From NCBI GenBank assembly GCA_023819375.1, contig JAMWDI010000002.1, positions 245,896-309,895 of the forward strand: DNA of 64,000 nucleotides. Reading direction: 5' to 3'. This document shows, in pieces, positions 54,907 through 63,582 of the stretch. How positions within the stretch are numbered: position 1 is the stretch's first letter; the number at the start of each line of letters is the position of its first letter. Made by a program: the position numbers and the translations under genes. Source of the DNA: Candidatus Omnitrophota bacterium (GTDB taxonomy: Bacteria; Ratteibacteria; UBA8468; B48-G9; JAFGKM01). Under the pieces are notes generated by a model. That model was not told the DNA's origin and did not search any database. It saw only the letters and a list, made by a program, of their open reading frames with translations.

Positions 54907-54927
54907 TATATTAAAGGAGGAATATAA

Positions 54928-55215
54928 ATGGCAAAGAAAAAAAGAAGTGTTTTAAAAAGACAAAGGCAGGAAATAAAAAGGAGAATGAGAAACAGAGCAG
55001 TTATCTCAAAAATAAAAACTTTGATAAAAAAGACCAAAGAAGCAGTTTTAAACAATAGTCCTGATTTTGAAAAACTTTTAAAAGAGACAATAAAAGAAAT
55101 AGATAAAGCAGTTGCAAAAGGTATTTTACATAAAAATAATGGAGCAAGAAAGAAAAGTAGATTAATGAAGTTTATCCGTAAATACAAAGTTCAACTTGAA
55201 TCGGAGAAAAAATAA
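54928..55215 (+). CDS. rpsT: 30S ribosomal protein bS20
   Basis: bS20 is a small basic helical protein that binds 16S rRNA. The 95-residue product has the family's AKKKRSVLKRQRQEIKRRM-type start, IKTLIKKTKEAV and the Lys-rich AKGILHKNNGARKKSRLMK in the last third. A GGAGG site precedes the ATG. Its 3' end overlaps the end of the convergent holA-like gene by 25 bases, with no terminator between. Confidence 0.97.
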   Translation: MAKKKRSVLKRQRQEIKRRMRNRAVISKIKTLIKKTKEAVLNNSPDFEKLLKETIKEIDKAVAKGILHKNNGARKKSRLMKFIRKYKVQLESEKK

Positions 55216-55826
55216 TATAAAAGATATAATTCAAGTTCTGATCCTACTTCAACCCTTCCCGTTTTAAGAAAATAGTCAAGATTTAAAAGATGCTCAAATT
55301 TTTTAACAATTTCTTCTGAGAGATTTTTTTCTTTCAATAAAATATTCCTTAAAAATATTTCAATTCCACTAATAAGAACAGTAAAATTTTTCTCTCTTAC
55401 CTTCATATATTCTTTCAAAATTTCAAAAATTTCTTTCTCATCTTTGTTTTTAGTAGAATAAATTTTCTTAAAAAATCTGTTTTCTGGAGAAAGAAATTCT
55501 TCTATTTTTTGAGAACTTTCTTCAAATGGTGGATTGATAGAAATGCCATAAAGAACCACTAAAACATTTGATGGGATTTTTTGAAGAAATTTATGAAATT
55601 TTTCACAATCACTTTTTGTGATTTCTTCAACATTTTTTACGATAAAAAGTATTTTTTCAGAAAAAACGGGTTGAAAGGTTAATCCGCTAAGTATTTCCTG
55701 AATAGAATTTCTTTCAGCATCATAAATTTTAACATCAAACTCATCTATGTTATACTTTCTTTTCAGTTCTTCAACCAAATAAGAAAATCTTTCATAATCT
55801 CCGAGAATAACAAAAACATTTTTCAT
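55191..55826 (-). CDS. holA: Short HolA-like DNA polymerase III delta subunit candidate
   Basis: The 211-residue protein opens like HolA: VFVILGDYERFSYLVEELKR, then IQEILSGLTFQPVFSEKILFIVKNVEEI, where the usual 'tPFFseKRLVvvrn' pattern is recognisable. It is much shorter than the usual 330-340 residues, so part of the central or C-terminal clamp-loader region appears reduced. It lies beside rpsT in convergent orientation, and holA (yqeN) is next to rpsT in B. subtilis and many other bacteria, which supports the call. Delta opens the sliding clamp during loading. Loss of function or a different protein cannot be excluded. Confidence 0.5.
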   Translation of the reverse strand: MKNVFVILGDYERFSYLVEELKRKYNIDEFDVKIYDAERNSIQEILSGLTFQPVFSEKILFIVKNVEEITKSDCEKFHKFLQKIPSNVLVVLYGISINPPFEESSQKIEEFLSPENRFFKKIYSTKNKDEKEIFEILKEYMKVREKNFTVLISGIEIFLRNILLKEKNLSEEIVKKFEHLLNLDYFLKTGRVEVGSELELYLLYYFFSDSS

Positions 55827-56305
55827 TTTTTATTTAGATTTAAGAATTCAAAATATATTTTTTTTGCAATACCTTCAGAAATTCTGCTTAAAATATCTTC
55901 TTCTTTAAACTCCTTATGAATTGAAGTTGAAACTGACTCAACAAGTTCTTTTTCAAAATTTAAATCATTATTTTTAATAGATATCTTAACTTTTATTTCA
56001 AATCGTGCCCCTGAAATTTCATAAATATTTTCCTTTGAATAATAAAGAGGTATTCTTTCAAATTTCAATATTTGTAATTGGCAGACATAATCTGAATTTT
56101 CTTTTGTTTCAGTCAATGTGTATCCAGGATATTTTAAAAAAATCTCTTTGATTTTTTCATTCAAGAAAAAATTTAAACTTGAGTTTAATGTAAAGTTCTC
56201 AAATTTTTCAAAATATATTTTTTTCCCTGCAATATTTTTATTTAAATAACACGAAACGAAAACAAAAAGGAGGCAAAAACTACTTAATATTTTTAACCTT
56301 TTCAT
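55823..56305 (-). CDS. lptE: LptE-like LPS assembly lipoprotein candidate
   Basis: About 160 residues from the ATG at 56305, which opens a lipoprotein signal ending VFVSC (Cys19). An earlier ATG (56320) and TTG (56344) lie inside the BamD-like gene. The body has the LptE pattern: IYFEKFENFTLNSSLNFFLNEKI-like helix, then YTLTETKENSDYVCQLQIL, and ISEGIAKKIYFEFL at the end. LptE plugs LptD in the outer membrane. Sequence conservation in this family is low, so the call rests on the lipobox, order of elements and the BamD-like neighbour. Confidence 0.55.
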   Translation of the reverse strand: MKRLKILSSFCLLFVFVSCYLNKNIAGKKIYFEKFENFTLNSSLNFFLNEKIKEIFLKYPGYTLTETKENSDYVCQLQILKFERIPLYYSKENIYEISGARFEIKVKISIKNNDLNFEKELVESVSTSIHKEFKEEDILSRISEGIAKKIYFEFLNLNKK

Positions 56306-57200
56306 TGGCAATTTTGCCATATTCTGTCTCAGGAAATTTTTCAATCAATTTTTTATAATAATATATGGCACCTTTATTTTTACCTGCCCTTTCATAATAT
56401 CTAGCAATAAGATAATATTTTTCTGCTTCTTTCTTATCAAGTAAATTCTTAATCCCCTCTATTTCATCACTAAATTCACTTTCTGGATATTCAATTGTAA
56501 ATTCAATAATCATTTCTCTTATTTCTTCTATAATATCTGTATCATAGTTTACTTTTGGAATAGAATCTACCATATACTTTATTTTTAAATATTTCGCCTT
56601 TTCAGCAAATTCTGTTTGTGGAAAATTAACTATTATTTTATCAAGGGTCTTGATAGATTCATTATATTCCTTAACTTGATAATAAAATTCAGCAAGGTTA
56701 AACATCCTTTCAATATTTTCAAATTCATATGGACTATTTTCTATAACCTTATTCATATATTCTGCTCTATCTTTACCTGTAAAAAATTTAAAAATGCCTG
56801 TTCTCTTTTTTTTAAGTTCTGCATCCGCTATTTCTGATTGAAGTTTTATTGCTGGAAAAACAAGTGATGAAGATGGGTGTTCATCAATAATTTTCTGAAA
56901 ATATTCAAATGCTTTTTTCATGTCTCCCTTCTCTTTATAAATTTGACCTAAAATAAAACATGATTGTGAAGCATATTCTGATCTTGGATAATGTTTCAAA
57001 AGTTTTTTATGTTCTCTTATTGCATACTCAATTTGCCCATTTTTTCTAAATTCTTCTGCATATTTAAATTGTTCCTCTGGAGTATCTTTTACAGCATACT
57101 TGGGATTTATCCATCTACCTGTTTGTGGTGTCCATTCCCAGTAAGAATACAAACAAAAAGAAGAAAAAATTAAAAAGATTAAAATTGTTTTTTTCATCAT
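56280..57200 (-). CDS. BamD-like TPR outer-membrane assembly protein
   Basis: About 306 residues with a signal sequence (MKKTILIFLIFSSFCLYSYW) and no lipobox Cys in the usual place. The mature part begins WTPQTGRWINPKYAVKDTPEEQF, an opening seen in BamD-type proteins of uncultured phyla, and then has five or six TPR repeats (EYAIREHKKLLKHYPRSEYA; GDMKKAFEYFQKIIDEHP; and further copies). BamD proteins help insert beta-barrel proteins into the outer membrane. I place the start at the ATG at 57200; ATG 57239 overlaps polA but lacks a proper signal context. It ends inside the LptE-like gene start region. Confidence 0.7.
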   Translation of the reverse strand: MMKKTILIFLIFSSFCLYSYWEWTPQTGRWINPKYAVKDTPEEQFKYAEEFRKNGQIEYAIREHKKLLKHYPRSEYASQSCFILGQIYKEKGDMKKAFEYFQKIIDEHPSSSLVFPAIKLQSEIADAELKKKRTGIFKFFTGKDRAEYMNKVIENSPYEFENIERMFNLAEFYYQVKEYNESIKTLDKIIVNFPQTEFAEKAKYLKIKYMVDSIPKVNYDTDIIEEIREMIIEFTIEYPESEFSDEIEGIKNLLDKKEAEKYYLIARYYERAGKNKGAIYYYKKLIEKFPETEYGKIANEKVKNIK

Positions 57201-57231
57201 AGATAAATTTTGCTTTAGAATTTTAATTGTG

Positions 57232-59646
57232 TCAATCATAAATTTCCTCCATTTCAAGAAAGTTTTTACCTCTCTTAACATCTACCTTTAAAGGGACTTT
57301 AAGAATTACAACATTTTTCATAATTTCCTTTACATATTTTCTTACCTTTTCTTCTTCGTCTGGTGTTACTTCAAAGAGCAGTTCATCATGGATTTGCAAT
57401 AAAAGTTTGCTTTTCAGTTTTTCTTCCTTAAATTTTTTATAAATATTATTCATTGCCATTTTTATTATTTCAGCAGCAGTCCCCTGTATTGGCATATTTA
57501 TGGCAACTCTTTTTCCAAATTCTCTTTCATTTTTATTTGAACTTCTAATTTCAGGGATATATCTTCTTCTTTTCATTAATGTTTCAACATATCCTTTTTC
57601 TTCTGCTTTTTTTACAATCTCATCAATATATTCTTTTACTTTTTTAAACCTTTCAAAATATTTTTTTATAAAATATGAACTTTCTTCAATAGGTATTCCC
57701 AGTTCTTGAGACAAACCATGTGCACTCATTCCATATATAATACCAAAATTGATTGTTTTAGCAAGCCTTCTTTTTTCTTCTTTTGAAAGTTCCTTTAAAT
57801 TGACCGGAGAAAAAAGTGAATCAAAGGAAAAAATAAGTTCTCCTGTTTCCTCATGAATATCTTTATCTTTTTCAAAACTCTCAATCAATACTGGATCTTC
57901 TGAAAAATGTGCAAGAACTCTTAATTCAATCTGGCTGTAATCAAAAGAATAAAGAATATTCTCCCCCTCAGAACAAAAACCTTTTCTAATTAAAGAACCT
58001 GTTTGTGTTCTAATTGGTAAATTCTGCAAATTTGGATTGGAACAGGTCAATCTTCCAGTAGATGTTGAAACTTGACTAAAAGTTGGATAAATTCTACCCG
58101 TTTTTTCATCTACATATTCTAAAATTCCTTCAATGTATGTAGATTTTATCTTATAAAGTTCTCTATATTGAAGAAGATACTGTGGCAGTGGATGTAAAGA
58201 CGCAAGTTCTTTTAAAACAGACGTTTCTGTTGAATAAGCAGTTTTTGTTTTTTTTATAACAGGTAATTTAAGTTTTTCATAAAGTATTTCACAAATTTGA
58301 GTTGGTGAATTTAAATTGAAAACATCTCCTGCCAAAGAAAAAATTTTTTCTTTTATTTCATCTATTTCTTTATCAATCTTTTTTTCAAGTTCTTTAAGAT
58401 ACTCTCTATCAACCTTTATACCATTTGTTTCCATCCAGACAAGAACATCTATAAGTGGCATCTCCACATCTCTAAATAGTTTTTCCATTTCAAATTCACT
58501 TAGTAACTTTTCATATTTTTCCTTAAGTTTAAACAAATCTTTTTCGTAAATAAATTTTCCTGTTAAATGCCTTGCAATAGAAAAATCAAATTCAACATTT
58601 TTAAGATAAATCCCTTCTTTTTTCAATTCAATAATTTTATCTTTCATATCAAATCCAATTTTTCCTATTTTTTCATTTTCAAGAACTTCTTTATAAAAAT
58701 CTTTATTTCTCTTTATTTTTCCATATTCTAAAATTTCGCCTGTAGAAAAACCAATATAGTTTTCTAAATTTTCTAAAGTTTCAATTCCTTTATAAATTTC
58801 TTTCAATACATCTTTAAATTTTTTAAATTCAAACATTTCAAACAACTCAACCAACTTTATAATGTCGGGTTCATTTCTTTTTATATTTTCAAGTTTTATT
58901 TCATCAAAAATTTCTCTATTTAATTTTGCTAACTCTTTACTCAAAAAAGCCTTATCTTTATTCTTTTCAAGTTTTTCTCTCAAACTTCTGGGTTCTATTT
59001 TTTCTAAATTTTCATAAATCTCTTCAAGAGAAGAATATTTTAAAAGAAGCAAAGATGCTGTTTTTTCGCCAATTCCTGGAACTCCAGGAATATTATCTGA
59101 AGCATCTCCTGCAAGAGCAATAAAATCAACTATCTTAGAAGGTTCAAAACCATATTTTTCAAGAAATTTCTTTTTATCTATTATTTCATAGTTGACTGGA
59201 TTAATAATAAAGACATTTTCAGAAATTAACTGAAAAATATCTTTATCACTTGTCACTATATAAATTTCACAATTCAATCCTTTTAATTTCTCCACATAAC
59301 TGCTTATTAAATCATCACTTTCAAATCCCTCTTTTTCAATATACTTAATGCCAAAACATTTAATAATTTCTTTAATTTTATTTATTTGTCCCGATAATTC
59401 GTCAGGCATAGGTTTTCTTTTTTCCTTATATTTTTCAAAAGTTTTATGTCTGAATGTTGGAACTGCAAGGTCAAAAAAGACTGCAATATATTCAGGGTTT
59501 TTTTCTTTTAGAATTTTAAGTAAAACAGAAGTAAAGCCATAAATTGCATTGGTTAAAATTCCTGTCGTTGTTTTTAACTCTGGCAATGCATAGAAACATC
59601 TATAAGCAATTCCAGTTCCATCTATAAGATAAACAATATTCTTCAT
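57232..59646 (-). CDS. polA: DNA polymerase I, with 3'-5' exonuclease domain apparently inactive
   Basis: The 804-residue protein has the 5'-3' exonuclease domain (1-280, YLIDGTGIAYRCFYAL, YIVTSDKDIFQLI, LAGDASDNIPGVPGIGEKTA), a reduced middle domain (about 300-400) and a polymerase domain (about 410-804). The polymerase motifs are complete: motif A FDYSQIELRVLAHFSED, motif B RRLAKTINFGIIYGMS, motif C LQIHDELLFEV. The proofreading DxE motif is missing: the position reads GFDMKDK, and the DEDD residues cannot be traced, as in Taq-like enzymes. Its ATG overlaps the gspM stop and its end overlaps the BamD-like gene start region. Confidence 0.96.
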   Translation of the reverse strand: MKNIVYLIDGTGIAYRCFYALPELKTTTGILTNAIYGFTSVLLKILKEKNPEYIAVFFDLAVPTFRHKTFEKYKEKRKPMPDELSGQINKIKEIIKCFGIKYIEKEGFESDDLISSYVEKLKGLNCEIYIVTSDKDIFQLISENVFIINPVNYEIIDKKKFLEKYGFEPSKIVDFIALAGDASDNIPGVPGIGEKTASLLLLKYSSLEEIYENLEKIEPRSLREKLEKNKDKAFLSKELAKLNREIFDEIKLENIKRNEPDIIKLVELFEMFEFKKFKDVLKEIYKGIETLENLENYIGFSTGEILEYGKIKRNKDFYKEVLENEKIGKIGFDMKDKIIELKKEGIYLKNVEFDFSIARHLTGKFIYEKDLFKLKEKYEKLLSEFEMEKLFRDVEMPLIDVLVWMETNGIKVDREYLKELEKKIDKEIDEIKEKIFSLAGDVFNLNSPTQICEILYEKLKLPVIKKTKTAYSTETSVLKELASLHPLPQYLLQYRELYKIKSTYIEGILEYVDEKTGRIYPTFSQVSTSTGRLTCSNPNLQNLPIRTQTGSLIRKGFCSEGENILYSFDYSQIELRVLAHFSEDPVLIESFEKDKDIHEETGELIFSFDSLFSPVNLKELSKEEKRRLAKTINFGIIYGMSAHGLSQELGIPIEESSYFIKKYFERFKKVKEYIDEIVKKAEEKGYVETLMKRRRYIPEIRSSNKNEREFGKRVAINMPIQGTAAEIIKMAMNNIYKKFKEEKLKSKLLLQIHDELLFEVTPDEEEKVRKYVKEIMKNVVILKVPLKVDVKRGKNFLEMEEIYD

Positions 59647-60146
59647 TTTAAATCTTCTTTTTTCTTCAAACAGGTTATAATCATTGATAAATTTAAAAGA
59701 TATGGTTTATTTTTGTCTCTCGATATTTCAAACCTCGTTATATAAACTCCTTTTGTTTTTTCTATCATTTCAAGTATAGAAAGAAGTTGTTCTAAATTTA
59801 TCAAATTCAGATTAAACTGAATTTTTTCTAAATTATATCCAGAAAGTTCTTCAGATGGGAGAATTTTAATTTCTCCAACGTTTCCTTTTAAATTAAACTT
59901 GTCTATTAAATTATTAAGGTATGTAAAGAAAGAAAAATTTTTATCTACAATTTTAAAAGAAACCATTTCATCCTTTTTTAAATTCTTATATTTTTCGCAA
60001 AGTTCAAGAAATTCTCTGTATTCTTTTTCTTTTTTTTCAATAAGTGCTTCTAAGTTTTTAATTTTTCTCTTATTCGGAGAATAAATAAATTGATATTCAA
60101 AAATGATTATGAAAAGTAACAATAAAATCAAAATTTTTCTGTCCAT
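59643..60146 (-). CDS. gspM: Type II secretion protein M-like (GspM)
   Basis: The 167-residue protein has one N-terminal helix (about 4-20), a coiled-coil stretch (about 24-55) and a small alpha/beta domain (about 60-160) of the ferredoxin-like form seen in GspM/PilO proteins. Sequence similarity is weak, but it follows gspL with a one-base overlap, as GspM does in other T2SS operons. With GspL it would form the inner-membrane platform. Its stop overlaps the polA start. Confidence 0.7.
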   Translation of the reverse strand: MDRKILILLLLFIIIFEYQFIYSPNKRKIKNLEALIEKKEKEYREFLELCEKYKNLKKDEMVSFKIVDKNFSFFTYLNNLIDKFNLKGNVGEIKILPSEELSGYNLEKIQFNLNLINLEQLLSILEMIEKTKGVYITRFEISRDKNKPYLLNLSMIITCLKKKEDLK

Positions 60147-61360
60147 TATTCCACCATTTTTAACAACAAATTAAATTTGACTTTATTTTCTTTTGTAACA
60201 GAAATGCCTGAAATTTCAAAATCACTAAAAATTTTTGATTTTTTAACATTTTCCTTAATTCTATCAATATCTTTGAGGTTATTAATACTTCCAGTTAAAT
60301 ATATATTACCATCTACAAATGTAAATTCTTCTATTTCAGTCCCTGTATCTTCAGGAAACAAAAGTGTTACTTCTTCTAAAATTTTTATAATTGATTTTTC
60401 GGATAAAGAAATTTTTGTAGATATATCAGTCTGTAAAATTTTTTCTTTTATTTGAACAAGTGGATTTATTATTTTTTTTGTTTCTGGAAAGATAGACTTA
60501 AAAATATTTTCCATTTTCTGATTAATCTCTTCAATTTTTTTCTCCTTTTTGTTTTTTTCAAAATAAGGAGTTATAAAAAAGAAAGATAGAAAAAATAAAA
60601 ATGCAAGATAGAAAAGATATTCAAAACTGAAAGTTTTGCGATAGATAAAAATGGGTTCAAAATTAACTTTTTGTATTTTTTTTATTTCCTTCAATATATC
60701 ATTAAACTTTTTTTCTGTAATAAACTTCAATTCTTCAAATTTTAAATCTTCAAAAGTTTCTTTCTTCCCTATGTAGTAAACTGGTAATTTTTTTGATGAA
60801 AGAATTAAGTTAAGTACTTCCACAAGGTTGCCCTTTAAATCTTCTGAAAAATATGAATAAACATTTGAAAGAACCCCATTTTCAATTACATTAAGAATAA
60901 AGTAATTATCTTCAACAAAAATTCCTATAAAATTTTCTCCAATTATCTTTGTTTTCAAAAAATTTAAAAGCAAAATTGTATCTATTGAAAAATAATATTT
61001 TACTTTATTTGCTTCAAAAATTTTTTTAAAATATTCAAGTTTTTCTTTTTCAATCGCGAAAACATTAACAGAAGTTTTATTTTCTTTGAGATAATTATAT
61101 TCAAAATAAAAATAAAAACTGTCAGATGACTTTGGCAATTTACCTTCAATTTCTTGTCCTATAATAAGTCCTATTTTCTTTTTATCCTTAAAATCAAATT
61201 CAACTTTTCTAAAATAAACATTTAGTTTTGAAAAAATAAGAAAAAATGTATTTTTTTTATTTTCTCTCACAAAGTCCTCAAATTTTTCAATTAAAACATC
61301 TTCCTTGTTTTCCTTTAAATAATAAATTTTTTCTCCCTTAAGATATAGAAAAATATTCAT
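60146..61360 (-). CDS. gspL: Type II secretion protein L-like (GspL)
   Basis: The 404-residue protein has an actin-like cytoplasmic part (about 1-235), one membrane helix (about 246-266, EYLFYLAFLFFLSFFFITPYF) and a periplasmic ferredoxin-like domain (about 300-404). This three-part structure is GspL, which anchors the GspE ATPase to the membrane. Compare PilM/PilN fusion as alternative, but the neighbours gspK and gspM favour GspL. It overlaps gspK by four bases at its start. Confidence 0.75.
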   Translation of the reverse strand: MNIFLYLKGEKIYYLKENKEDVLIEKFEDFVRENKKNTFFLIFSKLNVYFRKVEFDFKDKKKIGLIIGQEIEGKLPKSSDSFYFYFEYNYLKENKTSVNVFAIEKEKLEYFKKIFEANKVKYYFSIDTILLLNFLKTKIIGENFIGIFVEDNYFILNVIENGVLSNVYSYFSEDLKGNLVEVLNLILSSKKLPVYYIGKKETFEDLKFEELKFITEKKFNDILKEIKKIQKVNFEPIFIYRKTFSFEYLFYLAFLFFLSFFFITPYFEKNKKEKKIEEINQKMENIFKSIFPETKKIINPLVQIKEKILQTDISTKISLSEKSIIKILEEVTLLFPEDTGTEIEEFTFVDGNIYLTGSINNLKDIDRIKENVKKSKIFSDFEISGISVTKENKVKFNLLLKMVE

Positions 61361-62259
61361 AATATACCTTTTCTAATCAATTCTATATTTTTGTCTTTCT
61401 TGAAAATTCCCTCTTTTTCTCTCTCGTCTTCTCCATTTTTTTTCAAAAAAATTGAAACTTTAAAATAATTACTTTTATATTTGATCAAATTTCTATACTT
61501 CAAAAATGCTTCTCTATTTATTTCAATTAAAAATCTTTCATTTAAAGGTCTATAATCTCTTTCTGCAAGAATTCTATCAACTTGATTTTTTGTAAAACCC
61601 ATTGCATTTATAATTTCGCCCTTGCAAGTATTTATATTTATTTTATCATCAGAATATATTGTTATAAAATTTAAAATCCCTTTCTTCTCTTCAGTCCCTT
61701 CAAGAATATCTTTTTCAAATCCTTTTATAAAAGAAAGTTCTCTAAGAGACAAAAGGTTTCTATTGGGTGGAGCAAATTTAAACCCTATAGAATGATAATA
61801 ACTGCTTTCTGCTCCAAAGGGTCTCGGTAAATTATCTTCATCTATCCAGTCAAGAAAACAATCTACTAATGAAAAGGGATATCCTAAAACCACAATAAGA
61901 TTTTTAAAAATTTCTAAAAGTGTTTCATTTGTTTTCCCTTTTTCTTCTAAAATTTTATTAAGATTTATTTTTGAATTTTCATCTGTAATAACTATCCTAA
62001 TTTGATAATTTCCTATTTTAAAAATTCTTTCTTTTGCCCAATTTTCTCCAATCCAATCAAAATTATTTTTATCATTTTCAAGTATTTTTTTGGCAACTTC
62101 AAATCCTATATCAAATATTCTTTCAATTTCAATTTCGTCATATTTTTTCTTAAAAGATTCCAGATATTTTTCAGTCCTGAAATTTAAAAAAAGAAGCAGT
62201 GAAGCAAAAGCAAGAGATATTCCCAAAATATAAATCAAAATAAACCCCTTTTTATTCAT
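61357..62259 (-). CDS. gspK: Type II secretion minor pseudopilin GspK
   Basis: About 300 residues from the ATG at 62259 (a GTG at 62271 is a weaker option). The leader NKKGFILIYILGISLAFAS fits a prepilin signal, with cleavage after Gly. The large domain contains VITDENSKINLNKILEE and, later, SDDKININTCKGEIINAMG, the 'NINTA' type helix-hairpin-helix segment typical of GspK, and LDWIDEDNLPRPFGAES. GspK caps the pseudopilus with GspI and GspJ. It overlaps gspJ by about eight bases and gspL by four. Confidence 0.88.
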   Translation of the reverse strand: MNKKGFILIYILGISLAFASLLLFLNFRTEKYLESFKKKYDEIEIERIFDIGFEVAKKILENDKNNFDWIGENWAKERIFKIGNYQIRIVITDENSKINLNKILEEKGKTNETLLEIFKNLIVVLGYPFSLVDCFLDWIDEDNLPRPFGAESSYYHSIGFKFAPPNRNLLSLRELSFIKGFEKDILEGTEEKKGILNFITIYSDDKININTCKGEIINAMGFTKNQVDRILAERDYRPLNERFLIEINREAFLKYRNLIKYKSNYFKVSIFLKKNGEDEREKEGIFKKDKNIELIRKGIL

Positions 62260-62764
62260 TTTTTTTCTCACGTCTTAAATAGATGGGATAGAAAATTTTA
62301 AAATCCTGAAGTAATACTTCGATAGCAATTGCCTCTGGTTTTTTGTTTTCTTCTGCTTCATATTTCCACTCATTATTTACAAAAAAGAAAAAATTAATAT
62401 CTTCTGCATTAAAAACAGGTAATGTAAATTCATATCCTGTAAAAATGTTTTTTTCCTTTCTCAAAAGAATGCCATTTTTAATTTTATATATAAGTTCTAC
62501 AGGACAATCTTTATCAGGAAAAACTGTTTTGAAATTAATCTCTTTTGAGTTAAAATAAACATTTTCCCAGTCACAAATACCTTCAATTTCTGATTTAAAA
62601 TGGAACAAAAAATTTAAAAGTTTTTCATTGCCTTCAATTTTTTTTTCTGTATTAACAATATCTTTTTGAAGTGAAAAAAATGTCCTTTGAATAAGAAGAA
62701 AACTTAAAGCAATAATTGCAAGAGATATTAAAATTTCTATAAGTGTAAATCCTCTTTTTTTCAT
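62252..62764 (-). CDS. gspJ: Type II secretion minor pseudopilin GspJ
   Basis: The 170-residue protein starts KKRGFTLIEILISLAIIALS (2-21), a complete prepilin leader with Gly at -1, Phe at +1 and Glu at +5. The C-terminal portion holds ELIYKIKNGILLRKEKN and an aromatic-rich domain. The size and place between gspI and gspK fit GspJ. It overlaps the gspI stop by four bases. Confidence 0.82.
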   Translation of the reverse strand: MKKRGFTLIEILISLAIIALSFLLIQRTFFSLQKDIVNTEKKIEGNEKLLNFLFHFKSEIEGICDWENVYFNSKEINFKTVFPDKDCPVELIYKIKNGILLRKEKNIFTGYEFTLPVFNAEDINFFFFVNNEWKYEAEENKKPEAIAIEVLLQDFKIFYPIYLRREKKNE

Positions 62765-63135
62765 TTTTTCTTTTCCACTTTCAAAAATGGTAAAAGCGTT
62801 TGGTAAGAATCAGTAGGTCCAGTAATAGTTAGTCTATAAGGTATAAACTCTATCTCTTCTATTGTATCATAAAGAATAATATCAGAAAGTTCAATTTCCC
62901 ATTTAAAATTTGTATCAGAATAAATTCCATTCATTTCTTCAATTTCCTTATTTTCCAGTTTTAATTCTTGAATTTTTGATTCTGAAAAGATTAAAAAAAA
63001 TATTCTGTCATTTACTATTTTTATATTCTTCAAACATGTAAGAAAGGAAGAAAAACATGTAATAGCCACTATACCAAATAATCCAATAGCAATCATAATT
63101 TCGAGAAAAGTAAAACCCTTCTTAAATGCTTTCAA
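62761..63135 (-). CDS. gspI: Type II secretion minor pseudopilin GspI, TTG start
   Basis: The 124-residue protein has the leader KKGFTFLEIMIAIGLFGIV (5-23). The start is a TTG (63135), since no ATG precedes the leader. The short C-terminal domain (about 50-124) fits GspI, which forms the tip complex with GspJ and GspK. Its beginning overlaps the end of gspH by 14 bases. Confidence 0.8.
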   Translation of the reverse strand: MKAFKKGFTFLEIMIAIGLFGIVAITCFSSFLTCLKNIKIVNDRIFFLIFSESKIQELKLENKEIEEMNGIYSDTNFKWEIELSDIILYDTIEEIEFIPYRLTITGPTDSYQTLLPFLKVEKKK

Positions 63136-63582
63136 ATTGTATTTCTCCTTTTAAAACTTGAACATCTAAAAAGGGATCACTAAAAATTGTATAAAAGTTA
63201 TTAATATTATCCCGCAAATATAAAAGTAAAAAACTTTTTCTTTTTCCTGGCTTAATTTTGAAAAAAATAACACCATTTCTTTTCTCTTCGTATTCATTTT
63301 TTGCAAAATAGAAATCATAACTACAACTTAAAATTTCTGAAATTCTTCCATCTTCATTTTCATACCAAAAAGTATTGTTATCAAGGTCAAAATAAAAATA
63401 TACATTCTCTTTATTCTCATCTGCAAATTTTTCTCCCTTTTTTATCTCTTCAAGAATTTTCAACAGTTCTTCATTGTAAAATTCTGGAATTAAAACTTTA
63501 ATGGAAGGGAAAATTAAAGAAAAAAAAAGGAAATTATTATGATTACAACAAATATTTCAAAAAGTGTAAATCCTTTATTCAA
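63122..63582 (-). CDS. gspH: Type II secretion minor pseudopilin GspH, frame-broken at an A9 run
   Basis: The 3' part (63122 to about 63520) encodes 100-plus residues of a beta-rich minor pseudopilin domain. The missing leader is in another frame just upstream: from TTG at 63582 it reads NKGFTLFEIFVVIIII, a full prepilin signal, and then meets a stop after nine thymines (minus strand; A run at 63520-63528). One extra base in that run joins the two parts to a 153-residue protein of normal GspH size. The break is therefore a single-base change in a homopolymer: an assembly error, a slippage site or a recent mutation. The TTG overlaps the gspG stop. Confidence 0.75.
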
